Positions 46,380 through 54,765 of a DNA stretch of 54,765 nucleotides are shown in pieces. The translations under genes and the position numbers were made by a program. Origin of the DNA: Synechococcus sp. CS-1328 (GTDB lineage: Bacteria; Cyanobacteriota; Cyanobacteriia; PCC-6307; Cyanobiaceae); NCBI RefSeq assembly GCF_025128095.1, contig NZ_JAHLYT010000047.1:1-54765 (forward strand), read 5' to 3'. Below the pieces are notes generated by a model. It had not been told where the DNA came from. It was given only the letters and a program-made list of their open reading frames with translations, and made no database searches. Every line of letters begins with the position of its first letter. Position 1 is the first letter of the stretch.

Positions 46380-47543
46380 TCACTTGCCCATGCCCAGCTG
46401 CTGGGCCTTCTGATACACCTTCCCTTCGGTGAGCAGCGACGGAGCGACCACCACCTCCACCTGCTGCATGTCCTTGATGGTGCGGGCACCCAGGGTGCCC
46501 ATGGAGGTGCGGATGCAGCCCAGCAGATTCTGGGTGCCGTCATCGAGGCCAGCGGGGCCGCGCAGGATCTTCTCGAGGCTGCCGGTGGTGCCCACCTTGA
46601 TGCGGGTGCCCCTGGGCAACACGGGGCTGGGGGTGGCCATGCCCCAGTGGAAGCCGCGGCCCGGGGCTTCGGCGGCACGGGCGATCGGTGAGCCGATCAT
46701 CACGGCGTCGGCGCCGCAGGCCAGGCATTTGCAGATGTCGCCGCCGGTGACGATGCCACCATCCGCCACGATCGGCACGTAACGACCGCTCTCCGTCTGA
46801 TAGTCGTCGCGGGCCGCTGCGCAGTCGGCCACCGCGGTGGCCTGGGGGATGCCGATGCCAAGCACGCCGCGCGAGGTGCAGGCGGCGCCAGGGCCGATGC
46901 CCACCATCACACCGGCGGCGCCGGCACGCATCAGTTGCAGGGCCACCTCGTAGGTGACGCAGTTGCCGATCACCACCGGCACGCCGAAGTCGCGGCAGAG
47001 GGTGGCCAGATCCAGGGTCTCCTGGCCTTCAGGGCCGATGTGCTCGGTGCTCACCACCGTGGCCTGGACGAAGAAGAGGTCGGCACCGGCCTCGGCGATC
47101 GCCTTGCCGAACTTCAGGGCCGCCACGGGGGTGGCACTCACCGCGGCAATGCCGCCCTTGGCCTTGATCTCAGCGATCCGCTGGCGAATCAGATCCTCCC
47201 GGACCGGCTGGCTGTAGAGCTCCTGCATCAGCGGCACGAAGGCGTCCTTGCCCACGGCGGCGATGCGATCCAGCACGGGGTTGGGATCGTCGTAGCGGCA
47301 CTGCACCCCCTCCAGGTTCAGCACCCCCAGGGCCCCTTGCCTGGTGAGTTCCACGGCCATGTCCACGTCCACTACCCCATCCATCGCACTAGCGATGATC
47401 GGGATCTCGCGATCGATGCCACCCAGGGTCCAGCTGCTGTCGGTCACCGCCGGATCAACGGTCCGGCCACCGGGCACCAGGGCGATCTCATCGATGCCGT
47501 AGGCACGGCGGACGGTGCGGGATCGACCGAGCTGGATGTTCAC
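46380..47543 (-). CDS. GuaB3-family IMP dehydrogenase (no CBS domains)
   Basis: 387 residues from GTG 47543. The family's conserved N-terminus (NIQLGRSRTVRRAYGIDEIA) starts right there, so the extra eight codons upstream are excluded. TIM-barrel blocks: IIASAMDGVVDVDMAVEL, the active Cys222 in GIGPGAACTSRGVLGIG, VPIVADGGIVTGGDICKCLACGADAVMIGSP and LGARTIKDMQQVEVV. The two CBS domains of classical GuaB are absent and the length matches GuaB3, reported as an IMPDH in cyanobacteria. It converts IMP to XMP with NAD for guanine nucleotides. Confidence 0.93.
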   Translation of the reverse strand: MNIQLGRSRTVRRAYGIDEIALVPGGRTVDPAVTDSSWTLGGIDREIPIIASAMDGVVDVDMAVELTRQGALGVLNLEGVQCRYDDPNPVLDRIAAVGKDAFVPLMQELYSQPVREDLIRQRIAEIKAKGGIAAVSATPVAALKFGKAIAEAGADLFFVQATVVSTEHIGPEGQETLDLATLCRDFGVPVVIGNCVTYEVALQLMRAGAAGVMVGIGPGAACTSRGVLGIGIPQATAVADCAAARDDYQTESGRYVPIVADGGIVTGGDICKCLACGADAVMIGSPIARAAEAPGRGFHWGMATPSPVLPRGTRIKVGTTGSLEKILRGPAGLDDGTQNLLGCIRTSMGTLGARTIKDMQQVEVVVAPSLLTEGKVYQKAQQLGMGK

Positions 47544-47600
47544 CGGAGGTTGACGCAATCGAGACAAACTATCAACAAGCCGTCACATCACCGCCTCGAC

Positions 47601-48089
47601 TCAGCCCCTGCCACGAAAGGATTCCCAGCGGCTGCTCCAGTCCTGCAGCAGGGCCTGGCGATCCTTGCTGGTCACCAGCTTGGTCACCGCGAAGCGGCTG
47701 AGCCAGATGACCCCCACCAGCTCCAGCAGCCCGGGCAGCAGGGGAAGGCTCTGCATCGCCCCGATCACGCCGGCATACACCTTCAGCAGCATCACCACGC
47801 CGATCAGCACCGCCAGGGCGATCAGGGGGGAGCGCAGCTGCTGCCAGAGCTCCTGCACGGCGCCGCTGGCGAACCAGTCCTGCAGCTTCGAGACCAGCAG
47901 CTGCCATTCGCCACCCTCAGCGGCTTCACTCTCCAGAGGAGGCACCGTCAAGGTGGCGGCCAGCGGCGAGTCGCTGTCAGGAGCCGGTGTGGTGACGTCC
48001 GGGGCCTGGGCAGCCTCCACGGCAGGAGCTGCGGGGGCAGGCATGCCGGCATCCTCGGCGGACGGCATCGGACTGGAACTGTCGACCAT
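47601..48089 (-). CDS. CAAD-domain (CURT1-like) thylakoid membrane protein
   Basis: 162 residues from ATG 48089. A Pro/Ala/acidic N-terminal half with no fold leads into the CAAD domain: an amphipathic helix (LVSKLQDWFASGAVQELWQQ), span 1 (PLIALAVLIGVVMLLKVYAG), SLPLLPGLLELVGVIWLSRF as span 2, then a basic amphipathic helix with DRQALLQDW. This matches cyanobacterial CurT and plant CURT1, which bend thylakoid edges, and the CAAD module of some aminoacyl-tRNA synthetases. Here it stands as a separate protein. Confidence 0.88.
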   Translation of the reverse strand: MVDSSSPMPSAEDAGMPAPAAPAVEAAQAPDVTTPAPDSDSPLAATLTVPPLESEAAEGGEWQLLVSKLQDWFASGAVQELWQQLRSPLIALAVLIGVVMLLKVYAGVIGAMQSLPLLPGLLELVGVIWLSRFAVTKLVTSKDRQALLQDWSSRWESFRGRG

Positions 48090-48231
48090 GGGTCCAGGCA
48101 GGGCTGGAGCGGAGCTTACGGCGACCTTTCCAGGCGTTCCAGGCGGGAGGTCTCGGGATGCAGATCCCTGGGGAGGCAATCTCAGCAGTTCCAGGAGGGC
48201 CTTCAGGGTCCAAGGCGTCCAGGGACATCCT

Positions 48232-49362
48232 TCAGGGATCGAGGGGAAGCAGGGCCGCTCGCTCCGTCAGGGGCTGCAGCGGCAGTCGCAGCGGGAAGCG
48301 TCCCTCCTGCAGACGTTGCACCAGCTCCTCGCCGATCTCGGCCGCCAGGCGAATGCTGTGGGCCGGGGCGCAGCGCAGCGATCGGCCACTGACCTGCACC
48401 CGACCCGCCAGCAGCTGGGCATAGGGCACACCGCCGAAGCTGGGCTTGATCCGCCGCGGGATCGACAGGTCGAGCACCGGAGCCTCCAACTGTTCATTGG
48501 GGGCGGCGGCGCGACGGGCGACGGCCTCGCTGAGCAGGGGAACCGGTGCCGCCAGCGCCACCAGCAGGGCACTGCCCTGCCCCTCGAAATGGCTGGCCCG
48601 CAGCCAGCGCAGATCAAGATCAGCCAGGTCCACGCTCACCGCTGCCACGGCGCCGGGCGTGCGGGCATGGCCGCTGGCCTGGCGCCGCGGCCGCGGCTGA
48701 TGGCCGCTGCCCGCCCCCAGCACCACACCCATCCCACCAGCCACCAGCACCGGTGACCCCGGTCCCAAGCCGGCCAGGCCCGGCATCGTCAGGCCGATGC
48801 TGCCGGCGCCACCACAGCTGAACAACGCGTTGCCGAAGGGGCCCAGCAGGGGGCCGTAGGGGGAGCGGATCAGCCCTTCGGCGCTGCTCACCGCCACCAC
48901 GCCGTTCTCGCTGATGGCGCGATGCAGGCTGAGGCGGGCCACGCCGATGCGATCGAGGTCAAGGCTGGTGTGCAGTTCCGGCCGGGGCTGCAGAGCCGTG
49001 GCGTCGCCGGTGGCCGCCAGGCTCACCCGCCGACCGGCCAGCAGGTTCGCCAGCACCTGGGCTCCCCCAGCGGCGATCGGCAGCAACAGCTCGCCCGGTC
49101 CGGCACCGGCCAGGGCCGCCACCCCATCCACCTGTGCCTCCCGGATCCGGATCGGTGGATCGGTGGGGCCCAAGCCGAGCAGCAAGCAACCCTGATCGAT
49201 GAAGCTGGCGTCGGCGGCCACCACCACATCGGTTGCGGCGTAGGCCTGCTCCAGCCCCAGCTCGGCCACCCGCTGCCGGAAAACGACGGCCGTGCAGACC
49301 CGCAACGTGCCCTGCCGCTGCCGCCGCTGCAGATCGACCTCAGTGCGAACCGTTCGGCTCAT
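48232..49362 (-). CDS. DUF39 / homocysteine biosynthesis-type protein
   Basis: 376 residues resembling the DUF39 (HcyBio) family that in methanogens and some bacteria helps insert sulfide into aspartate semialdehyde to make homocysteine. Matching layout: RTEVDLQRRQRQGTLRV, CTAVVFRQRVAELGLE, DVVVAADASFIDQG, PPIRIREAQVDGV, then GCxxxFxCGGAGSIG-like FSCGGAGSIGLTMPG and VLVAGGMGVVLGAGSG. Cysteines near 23, 59 and 183 are candidates for catalysis. The companion ferredoxin-like protein is not visible. Function in cyanobacteria is unproven. Divergent from gyrA. Confidence 0.8.
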   Translation of the reverse strand: MSRTVRTEVDLQRRQRQGTLRVCTAVVFRQRVAELGLEQAYAATDVVVAADASFIDQGCLLLGLGPTDPPIRIREAQVDGVAALAGAGPGELLLPIAAGGAQVLANLLAGRRVSLAATGDATALQPRPELHTSLDLDRIGVARLSLHRAISENGVVAVSSAEGLIRSPYGPLLGPFGNALFSCGGAGSIGLTMPGLAGLGPGSPVLVAGGMGVVLGAGSGHQPRPRRQASGHARTPGAVAAVSVDLADLDLRWLRASHFEGQGSALLVALAAPVPLLSEAVARRAAAPNEQLEAPVLDLSIPRRIKPSFGGVPYAQLLAGRVQVSGRSLRCAPAHSIRLAAEIGEELVQRLQEGRFPLRLPLQPLTERAALLPLDP

Positions 49363-49402
49363 GGGGCTTCGATAAACTGGCGTCTTCTAGAGACGGTCGT
49401 GC

Positions 49403-52012
49403 ATGGCGGATCCAAGCGGGCCCGGACCCACAGGTCCCGGGGAATCCGACGGGCGGATCATCCAGGCCGACCTTCGCAACGAAATGTCGCGCTCCTACCT
49501 GGAGTATGCGATGAGCGTGATCGTGGGCCGGGCCCTTCCCGATGCCCGCGATGGCCTGAAGCCGGTGCATCGCCGCATCCTCTATGCGATGTACGAGCTG
49601 GGTCTGACCAGCGACCGGCCCTACCGCAAATGCGCCCGGGTGGTGGGCGAGGTGCTGGGTAAGTACCACCCCCACGGCGACACGGCGGTCTACGACGCCC
49701 TGGTGCGCATGGCCCAGGACTTCTCGATGCGCATGCCCCTGATCGATGGGCATGGCAACTTCGGCTCGGTGGACAACGATCCGCCGGCGGCGATGCGCTA
49801 CACCGAATCGCGCCTGCAGGCCCTCACCACCGACAGCCTGCTCGAAGACATCGAGAGCGAAACGGTCGATTTCGCCGACAACTTCGACGGCAGCCAGCAG
49901 GAACCGACGGTGATGCCGGCGCGCATCCCCCAGCTGCTGCTGAATGGCTCCACCGGCATCGCCGTGGGGATGGCCACCAACATTCCGCCCCATAACCTCA
50001 CCGAGCTGATTGATGGCCTGCTGGCCCTGATCGCCGACCCCGAACTCGACGATCGTCAGCTGCTGGCCCTGGTTCCCGGGCCGGATTTCCCCACCGGCGG
50101 CCAGATCCTCGGCCGCCGAGGCATCCGCGAGATGTACACCACCGGCCGCGGCTCGGTGACGATGCGCGGTGTGGCGATGATCGAGACCGTGGAGGCCAAG
50201 GGCCGTCCGGACCGCGATGCGGTGATCATCACCGAGCTTCCCTACCAGACCAACAAGGCGGCGCTGATCGAGCGGATCGCCGAAATGGTGAATGACAAGA
50301 AGCTGGAGGGCATCGCCGACATCCGCGACGAATCGGATCGCGATGGAATGCGGATCGTGATTGAACTGCGGCGGGATGCTTACCCGCAGGTGGTGCTGAA
50401 CAATCTGTTCAAACTCACGCCACTCCAGAATAATTTCAGCGCCTACATGCTGGCGCTGGTCAAGGGCGAACCGGTGCTGCTCACCCTGCGCAAGATGCTG
50501 CAGGTGTTCCTTGAGTTCCGCATCGAGACGATCGAGCGGCGCACGCGCTATCTGCTTCGCAAGGCCGAGGAGCGCGATCACATCCTGCTCGGCCTGCTGA
50601 TCGCCCTTGACAATCTCGATGCGATCATCGCCCTGATCCGCAGCGCGGCCGACACCGCCACAGCCCGCATCGCCCTGACCGAGCAGTTCGGCCTGACCGA
50701 GATCCAGGCCGACGCGATCCTGCAGATGCAGCTGCGGCGCCTCACCGCCCTGGAAGCCGACAAGATCCGGCTGGAGCACGAGGATCTGCTCGCCAAGATC
50801 ACCGACTACCAGGACATCCTGGCCCGGCGGGAGCGGGTGCTGGGGCTGATCGAGGAGGAGCTGCAGGCCATCCGCACCCGTTACGGCTCGCCCCGCCGCA
50901 CCGAGATCCTCGATCTCGAAGGCGGCCTCGAAGACATCGACCTGATCGCCAATGAGCGCTCTGTGGTGTTGCTCACCGAGAACGGCTACCTCAAGCGGAT
51001 GCCGGTGAGTGAGTTCGAGGCCACCAGCCGCGGCACCCGCGGCAAGGCCGGCACCAAGAGCCAGGGCGAAGAGGCGGTGAAGCTGTTCATCAGCTGCAAC
51101 GATCACGATGCCTTGCTGCTGTTCAGCGATCGCGGTGTGGTGTATTCCATCCCCGCCTACCGCGTGCCGCTCTGCAGCCGTGCCGCCAAGGGAACACCGG
51201 TGGTGCAGTTGCTGCCGATTCCGCGCGAGGAGGCCCTCACCTCCCTGCTGGCCGTGAGCGACTTCGACGACAGCATGCAGCTGCTGATGTTGACCAGCGG
51301 CGGCTACATCAAGCGCACCAACCTCTCGGCCTTCGCCAATATCCGCTCCAATGGCCTGATCGCCATTTCCCTGGAAGATGGCGATGCCCTCACCTGGGTG
51401 CGGCTGGCCCTGCCCGGCGACAGCGTGCTGATCGGCTCGCGCCAGGGCATGACCATCCACTTCCGTCTCCTCGATGAGGAACTGCGGCCGCTGGGACGCA
51501 CGGCCAGAGGCGTGCGGGCCATGAATCTGCGCGCCGGTGATCAGCTGGTGAGCATGGATGTGCTGCCCGTGGAGCTGGCTGATCGGGTCGCCCGCAGTGC
51601 CACCAGCGAAGACGACGGTGATGCCGAAGCCGACGGCGAAGAACTGGCGCCCTCCGAAGGGCCCTGGGTGCTTGTCGCCTCAGCCAGTGGGCTGGGCAAG
51701 CGGGTGCCGGTGGATCAGTTCCGGCTCCAGAAACGGGCCGGCATGGGCTTGCGCACCATGAAGTTCCGCCGCAATGGCGACGTGCTGGTGGGCCTCAAGG
51801 TGGTGGGCAGCGGCGAGGAGTTGCTGCTGGTGAGCGAGCGCGGCGTGATCGTGCGGATGCAGGCCGATGCGGTGCCGCAGCAGTCGCGCGCCGCCACGGG
51901 GGTGAGGCTCCAGAAGCTCGATTCCGGCGACCGCCTCAGCGAGGTGGTGCTGGTGCCGCCGGCGCCGGAGGGCGACGAGGAACTCCTGAACGCCCCGGAT
52001 CCCGAGGCCTGA
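49403..52012 (+). CDS. gyrA: DNA gyrase subunit A
   Basis: The DNA-breaking subunit of gyrase, which introduces negative supercoils with GyrB. 869 residues. N-terminal motif [20 protein letters not shown], quinolone region [19 protein letters not shown], active Tyr133 in [25 protein letters not shown], and a C-terminal six-bladed beta-pinwheel with a GyrA-box-like sequence (TSRGTRG, residues about 544-550) and repeated LLLxSERG-type strands. The C-terminal tail is acidic ([13 protein letters not shown]). It starts 40 nt after the divergent DUF39 gene. Confidence 0.98.
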   Translation: MADPSGPGPTGPGESDGRIIQADLRNEMSRSYLEYAMSVIVGRALPDARDGLKPVHRRILYAMYELGLTSDRPYRKCARVVGEVLGKYHPHGDTAVYDALVRMAQDFSMRMPLIDGHGNFGSVDNDPPAAMRYTESRLQALTTDSLLEDIESETVDFADNFDGSQQEPTVMPARIPQLLLNGSTGIAVGMATNIPPHNLTELIDGLLALIADPELDDRQLLALVPGPDFPTGGQILGRRGIREMYTTGRGSVTMRGVAMIETVEAKGRPDRDAVIITELPYQTNKAALIERIAEMVNDKKLEGIADIRDESDRDGMRIVIELRRDAYPQVVLNNLFKLTPLQNNFSAYMLALVKGEPVLLTLRKMLQVFLEFRIETIERRTRYLLRKAEERDHILLGLLIALDNLDAIIALIRSAADTATARIALTEQFGLTEIQADAILQMQLRRLTALEADKIRLEHEDLLAKITDYQDILARRERVLGLIEEELQAIRTRYGSPRRTEILDLEGGLEDIDLIANERSVVLLTENGYLKRMPVSEFEATSRGTRGKAGTKSQGEEAVKLFISCNDHDALLLFSDRGVVYSIPAYRVPLCSRAAKGTPVVQLLPIPREEALTSLLAVSDFDDSMQLLMLTSGGYIKRTNLSAFANIRSNGLIAISLEDGDALTWVRLALPGDSVLIGSRQGMTIHFRLLDEELRPLGRTARGVRAMNLRAGDQLVSMDVLPVELADRVARSATSEDDGDAEADGEELAPSEGPWVLVASASGLGKRVPVDQFRLQKRAGMGLRTMKFRRNGDVLVGLKVVGSGEELLLVSERGVIVRMQADAVPQQSRAATGVRLQKLDSGDRLSEVVLVPPAPEGDEELLNAPDPEA

Positions 52013-52020
52013 GGTCTGCC

Positions 52021-53250
52021 ATGGTCGATGTTCTGGTGATCGGCAGCGGACCGGCGGCGCTGGCGATCACAGCTGCCCTCGGCACCTGCGGCGTCAATGT
52101 GATCGCCCTGGCGCCTCAGCCTCCTGAGACCCCCTGGGAGAACACCTACGGCGTCTGGGGCGAGGAGGTGGACAGCCTGGGGCTGAGCCATCTGCTGGCC
52201 CACCGCTGGAGCACCACGGTGAGCTGGTTCGGGCCCGAACCCCTCAGCCATGACCGGGACTATGGCCTGTTCGATCGCTGCAAATTGCAACAGCACTGGC
52301 TGGAGCACGGTCAGGCCGCCGGCTTGCTGTGGCAGTGCGGCCAGGCGACCCGGATCGAGCACGGCTCCCACCATTCCACGGTGAGCCTGGCCGATGGCAG
52401 CCAGCTGCGGGCCCGACTGGTGGTGGATGCCAGCGGCCATCAGCCGGTGTTCGTGCGCCGGCCCGATCGGGGACCCGTGGCCGGCCAGGCCGCCTACGGA
52501 ATCGTGGGGCGATTCTCGGCGCCACCGGTGGATCCGAACCAGTTCGTCCTGATGGATTTCCGCGCCGACCACCTCACGCCGGAGGAGCGGCAGCAACCGC
52601 CCAGCTTTCTCTACGCCATGGATCTGGGCGATGGCGTGTTCTTCGTGGAGGAGACCTCCCTCGCCCTGGCACCCGCTCTTCCCTTTGCGGTGCTGAAGCA
52701 GCGCCTGCAGCGCCGCCTCAGCCATCGCGGCGTGGCGGTGCAGGAGATCCATCACGAGGAGTTCTGCCTATTCCCGATGAATCTGCCGCTGCCACACCTG
52801 GATCAACCGGTGCTGGGCTTTGGCGGAGCCGCCAGCATGGTCCATCCGGCCTCGGGCTACATGGTGGGCTCGCTGCTGCGCCGGGCGCCGGTGCTGGCCG
52901 AGGCGGTGGCTGAAGCGCTGTCGGATCCGCACTGCACCACGGCGGAGCTGGCCCGGCACTCCTGGGCAGCCCTCTGGCCGCAGGAGCTACGCCGCAAGCA
53001 TGCCTTGTATCAGTTCGGCCTCGAGAAGCTGATGCGGTTTCCCGAGGAGCAGATCTGCCACTTCTTCGAGACCTTCTTCCACCTTCCCAATCGGCAGTGG
53101 TATGGCTTCCTCTCCAACACCCTGCCGCTGCCGGAGCTGGTGGGGGCCATGTTGAAGCTGTACGGATCCGCCCCCTGGGACGTGCGCTGGGGCCTGATGG
53201 AACCCCGGGGACGGGAGCTGGCGCTGCTGGGTCGGCTGTTGAGCCCCTGA
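52021..53250 (+). CDS. crtL: Lycopene beta-cyclase (CrtL type)
   Basis: Cyclises both ends of lycopene to beta-carotene in the thylakoid membrane. 409 residues. N-terminal dinucleotide-binding DVLVIGSGPAALAITAAL, TPWENTYGVWGEEVDSLGL, WFGPEPLSHDRDYGLFD, VVDASGH, the CrtL-specific MDFRADHL and FFVEETSLA, and GFGGAASMVHPASGYMVGSLL. It begins 8 nt after the gyrA stop, so read-through transcription is likely. The last ordinary gene before an unstable, less GC-rich region. Confidence 0.96.
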   Translation: MVDVLVIGSGPAALAITAALGTCGVNVIALAPQPPETPWENTYGVWGEEVDSLGLSHLLAHRWSTTVSWFGPEPLSHDRDYGLFDRCKLQQHWLEHGQAAGLLWQCGQATRIEHGSHHSTVSLADGSQLRARLVVDASGHQPVFVRRPDRGPVAGQAAYGIVGRFSAPPVDPNQFVLMDFRADHLTPEERQQPPSFLYAMDLGDGVFFVEETSLALAPALPFAVLKQRLQRRLSHRGVAVQEIHHEEFCLFPMNLPLPHLDQPVLGFGGAASMVHPASGYMVGSLLRRAPVLAEAVAEALSDPHCTTAELARHSWAALWPQELRRKHALYQFGLEKLMRFPEEQICHFFETFFHLPNRQWYGFLSNTLPLPELVGAMLKLYGSAPWDVRWGLMEPRGRELALLGRLLSP

Positions 53251-53601
53251 GGGCGGCGGAGCGGGCCGGCGGCAGGGTGGCCACGATCACCAGGACCAGC
53301 AGCAGTTCGAGGGCGAGGGGAAGATCGATATTGGGGGGATAGGGGGCGGGGGCGCCGGCACGGGTTCTCCTGCGAAGGACCAGGTGCCGCTCTGGCACTT
53401 CCCACTCAAGCCAGCAGATGCGGCAGCTCGGCAAGACCCTCCGGCGGGATCCAGTCCTGCGCATGGCCGCGGGGCCTGCGGTCTGCAGGCAGAGAAGACT
53501 AATGCAGCAACTCCGCACCGAGATGCCCTGAAAGACGCACCAAGACCGCGAGAAGATCGCACAAAAACCTCGCAAGAACCTTGCAGAAACTGCTTTATAT
53601 G
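53251..53601. other. Intergenic segment after crtL without recognisable gene
   Basis: No convincing coding frame. A minus-strand frame across the crtL end has a hydrophobic stretch (about 53265-53330) but no start context and becomes antisense to crtL. GC content drops toward the right. Confidence 0.5.
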
Positions 53602-53708
53602 CTAGGGAAGCACTGGAAAACCACGATTTTTACGATCTTGATTCGTGAAAGCCCTTGCAGTGCCGTGGCTCCCTTGGGCGTGATCGGGGTTTTCCAGAGT
53701 CTCCCTAG
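53602..53708. mobile_element. Candidate MITE or short IS remnant flanked by CTAG
   Basis: A 107-bp segment bounded by imperfect inverted repeats: GGGAAGCACTGGAAAACC on the left, and on the right a sequence whose complement reads GGGAGACTCTGGAAAACC. With the flanking CTA/TAG bases included, the ends pair at 18 of 21 positions. The target-like CTAG is palindromic, as used by some IS5-group elements. The inside has no coding frame. No second copy is in the window. Confidence 0.5.
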
Positions 53709-54180
53709 ACGAACACCACCTGGTCATCACATAGAAGTTGCCTAAGCATATGATGAAGATCCAGCGCAGGATTGCTTTGCTTCGCTTGTGTCTTTGGCCA
53801 TTCTCTTCTGCTCCATGCTGATGCCATGCTCCGCCATGGCCAACGACCATGCCGCTGACTGATCCCATGGCCCTCGCCACCCTGTCGAACCCACTGGATG
53901 CCAAGGCCAGAGCCGTTGGGGGCCGGCCGGAATCCACCTATGGCGACCTCACCAGCGACAGGGGCCAAGCCTGTCCCATGAAAAGGCATCCACCTCAAGG
54001 GCCTGGCCAGGCAAGCCTCGGCCATGACGACAACAGACGACCTGAAGCAAGGAGCTAAGTCTATCGCCAGAATCTGTCGCCAAATCGGTTGAGGGTGCCG
54101 CCGCAACACTTGCCGATGACCTCAGCTGAGCCATCCGCCCCGGGCAGGCTGAGTGGCAGAACAGCTGTCCTACAAAGAAA
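53709..54180. other. Non-coding or decayed region before the IS element
   Basis: Short open frames exist on both strands but none has a recognisable motif, good ribosome site or protein-like composition. Base composition is closer to the IS than to the core genes. Possibly the remains of older insertions. Confidence 0.45.
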
Positions 54181-54765
54181 TAGGGCTTGCTGAAATTCGT
54201 TTTCCAGCTTTCGTGGTCCATCAAGGGCGATGCTCTGACAAGCCTGTGCCTGGTTAATTGATCAATAAATGGCTCAATGATGCTGCCTAAAACGTCCCCA
54301 GAATCGCTGCGCGACGATCAGGAGAAAACAAGTACATGATCATCATGCACACAGATGCAATCAAAGCCAATAAAAGGCGCAGCAAGCGCAAGATCTTCTC
54401 AGCATTCATCACAAAGAAGGCCATCCCGATCACCGATTTCGAGGTTGCAACGAGCTTCGTCATGATCCGATCGAGTCCATATTTTCTCTTGCTTGTGCCG
54501 ATTCTGCCTTCGATCACCGAACGCTTTCTCAGGTCGGATTTAAACAGCTCTCGTTGTTCTATTGTCTGACCTTCGGTCACCGCTGCCTCCTTCTTGCGTG
54601 CGCGGCCACTGAGTCGGATGTCACTGTCTTCGCAGAATTTCTTGTTCGCGACTGTCATATAGATCGCATCCGCACAAATTCGTGCCGGATAGTATCCTCG
54701 TTCTTCCTTGTATCGCTGGGCTCGCCCGATCAGGTCATTCGCCTCATTGTAGTTGTCCCAGCTGA
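54181..54765 (-). mobile_element. IS5-like insertion sequence, left part (continues past window)
   Basis: The probable outer end is TAGGGCTTGCTGAA at 54181, which on the minus strand codes for FSKP(Y), a C-terminal signature I associate with IS5-group transposases. The transposase reading frame lies inside and runs off the window's right edge, so the other end and any target duplication cannot be seen. The lower GC than the surrounding genome supports acquisition. Confidence 0.65.
54287..54763 (-). CDS. IS5-family DDE transposase, C-terminal part (partial)
   Basis: The frame is open to the window edge. Visible sequence starts SWDNYNEANDLIGRAQRY, then GYYPARICADAIYMTVANKKF, the IS5 pattern around the second Asp. 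The catalytic Glu lies in RKRSVIEGRIGTSKRKYGLDRI, giving the R(3)E(6)K signature. The stop at 54287 comes after a hydrophobic tail. The next frame continues with LGSIIEPFIDQLTR and ends NFSKPYF at the IS end, so a one-base frameshift near 54290-54310 may have shortened the protein. The N-terminus is outside the window. Confidence 0.85.
   Translation of the reverse strand, partial: SWDNYNEANDLIGRAQRYKEERGYYPARICADAIYMTVANKKFCEDSDIRLSGRARKKEAAVTEGQTIEQRELFKSDLRKRSVIEGRIGTSKRKYGLDRIMTKLVATSKSVIGMAFFVMNAEKILRLLRLLLALIASVCMMIMYLFSPDRRAAILGTF

Noticed and set aside
49340..51460. A 706-codon open frame antisense to gyrA
   Set aside because: No recognisable domain, and the gyrA protein on the other strand is unequivocal. 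Long antisense frames are expected at this GC content.
53255..53340. Small membrane peptide on the minus strand after crtL
   Set aside because: The hydrophobic stretch has no start codon or ribosome site nearby, and the frame continues as antisense to crtL.

Overview
The window is GC-rich DNA from a unicellular picocyanobacterium, most likely the Cyanobium / high-GC Synechococcus lineage (inference). Direct evidence for an oxygenic phototroph: psaF, psaJ, petA, petC, petG, cytochrome cM, chlI, a high-light-inducible protein, a CAAD/CURT1 protein and lycopene cyclase. The small RNA Yfr1 lies between a GuaB3-type gene and trxA, its known place in Prochlorococcus and Synechococcus. The hyp genes suggest a NiFe-hydrogenase strain; no hydrogenase structural gene is in view.

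Layout. 1-8.4 kb: one tightly packed plus-strand operon, hypF(3' part)-hypC-nifJ-DHODH-like-hypD-hypE, which interleaves hydrogenase maturation with pyruvate:ferredoxin oxidoreductase. 8.4-8.6 kb: tRNA-Val(CAC). 8.7-10.2 kb: mqo. 10.2-13.4 kb: minus-strand petC-petA-lgt-cobM. 13.5-17.3 kb: a DUF3067 gene, the NFACT/RqcH-tatC pair, and gmk. 17.5-18.4 kb: psaF-psaJ with a terminator. 18.4-24.8 kb: tsaD, hli, pilT, wecB, a HlyD/MacA-type adaptor and ychF. 24.8-27.8 kb: two tandem EAL proteins with a shared sensor-like C-terminal domain. 27.9-34.2 kb: a small protein, an MFS transporter, a DUF1400-type hydrolase, an ABC permease with its binding protein, and a 77-residue protein. 34.4-39.2 kb: hom, sufE, a membrane-anchored periplasmic protein, 5-formyl-THF cyclo-ligase, ruvC, chlI. 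39.2-44.1 kb: DUF3370, a class A beta-lactamase-like protein, a TrmJ-like methylase, cytM, petG, rsmD. 44.1-49.4 kb: hisH, a LOG-family gene, trxA, Yfr1, guaB3, a CAAD protein, DUF39. 49.4-53.3 kb: gyrA-crtL. After 53.3 kb the DNA is less GC-rich and mostly non-coding, with a possible MITE, and the window ends inside an IS5-like insertion sequence.

The most unusual signal is a set of short degenerate tandem repeats. Inside genes the unit is usually 15 nt, giving pentapeptide repeats in linkers or tails of NifJ, RsmD, DUF3370, PilT and the ABC binding protein. Between genes the unit is 17 nt: five copies between psaF and psaJ, and two at the stop codon of an EAL gene. Other points: petG lies entirely antisense inside the 3' end of rsmD; the beta-lactamase homologue lacks the deacylating glutamate; and several exported proteins have no ordinary start codon where their signal sequence begins. 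All functional calls come from motif recognition by eye, with no database search.
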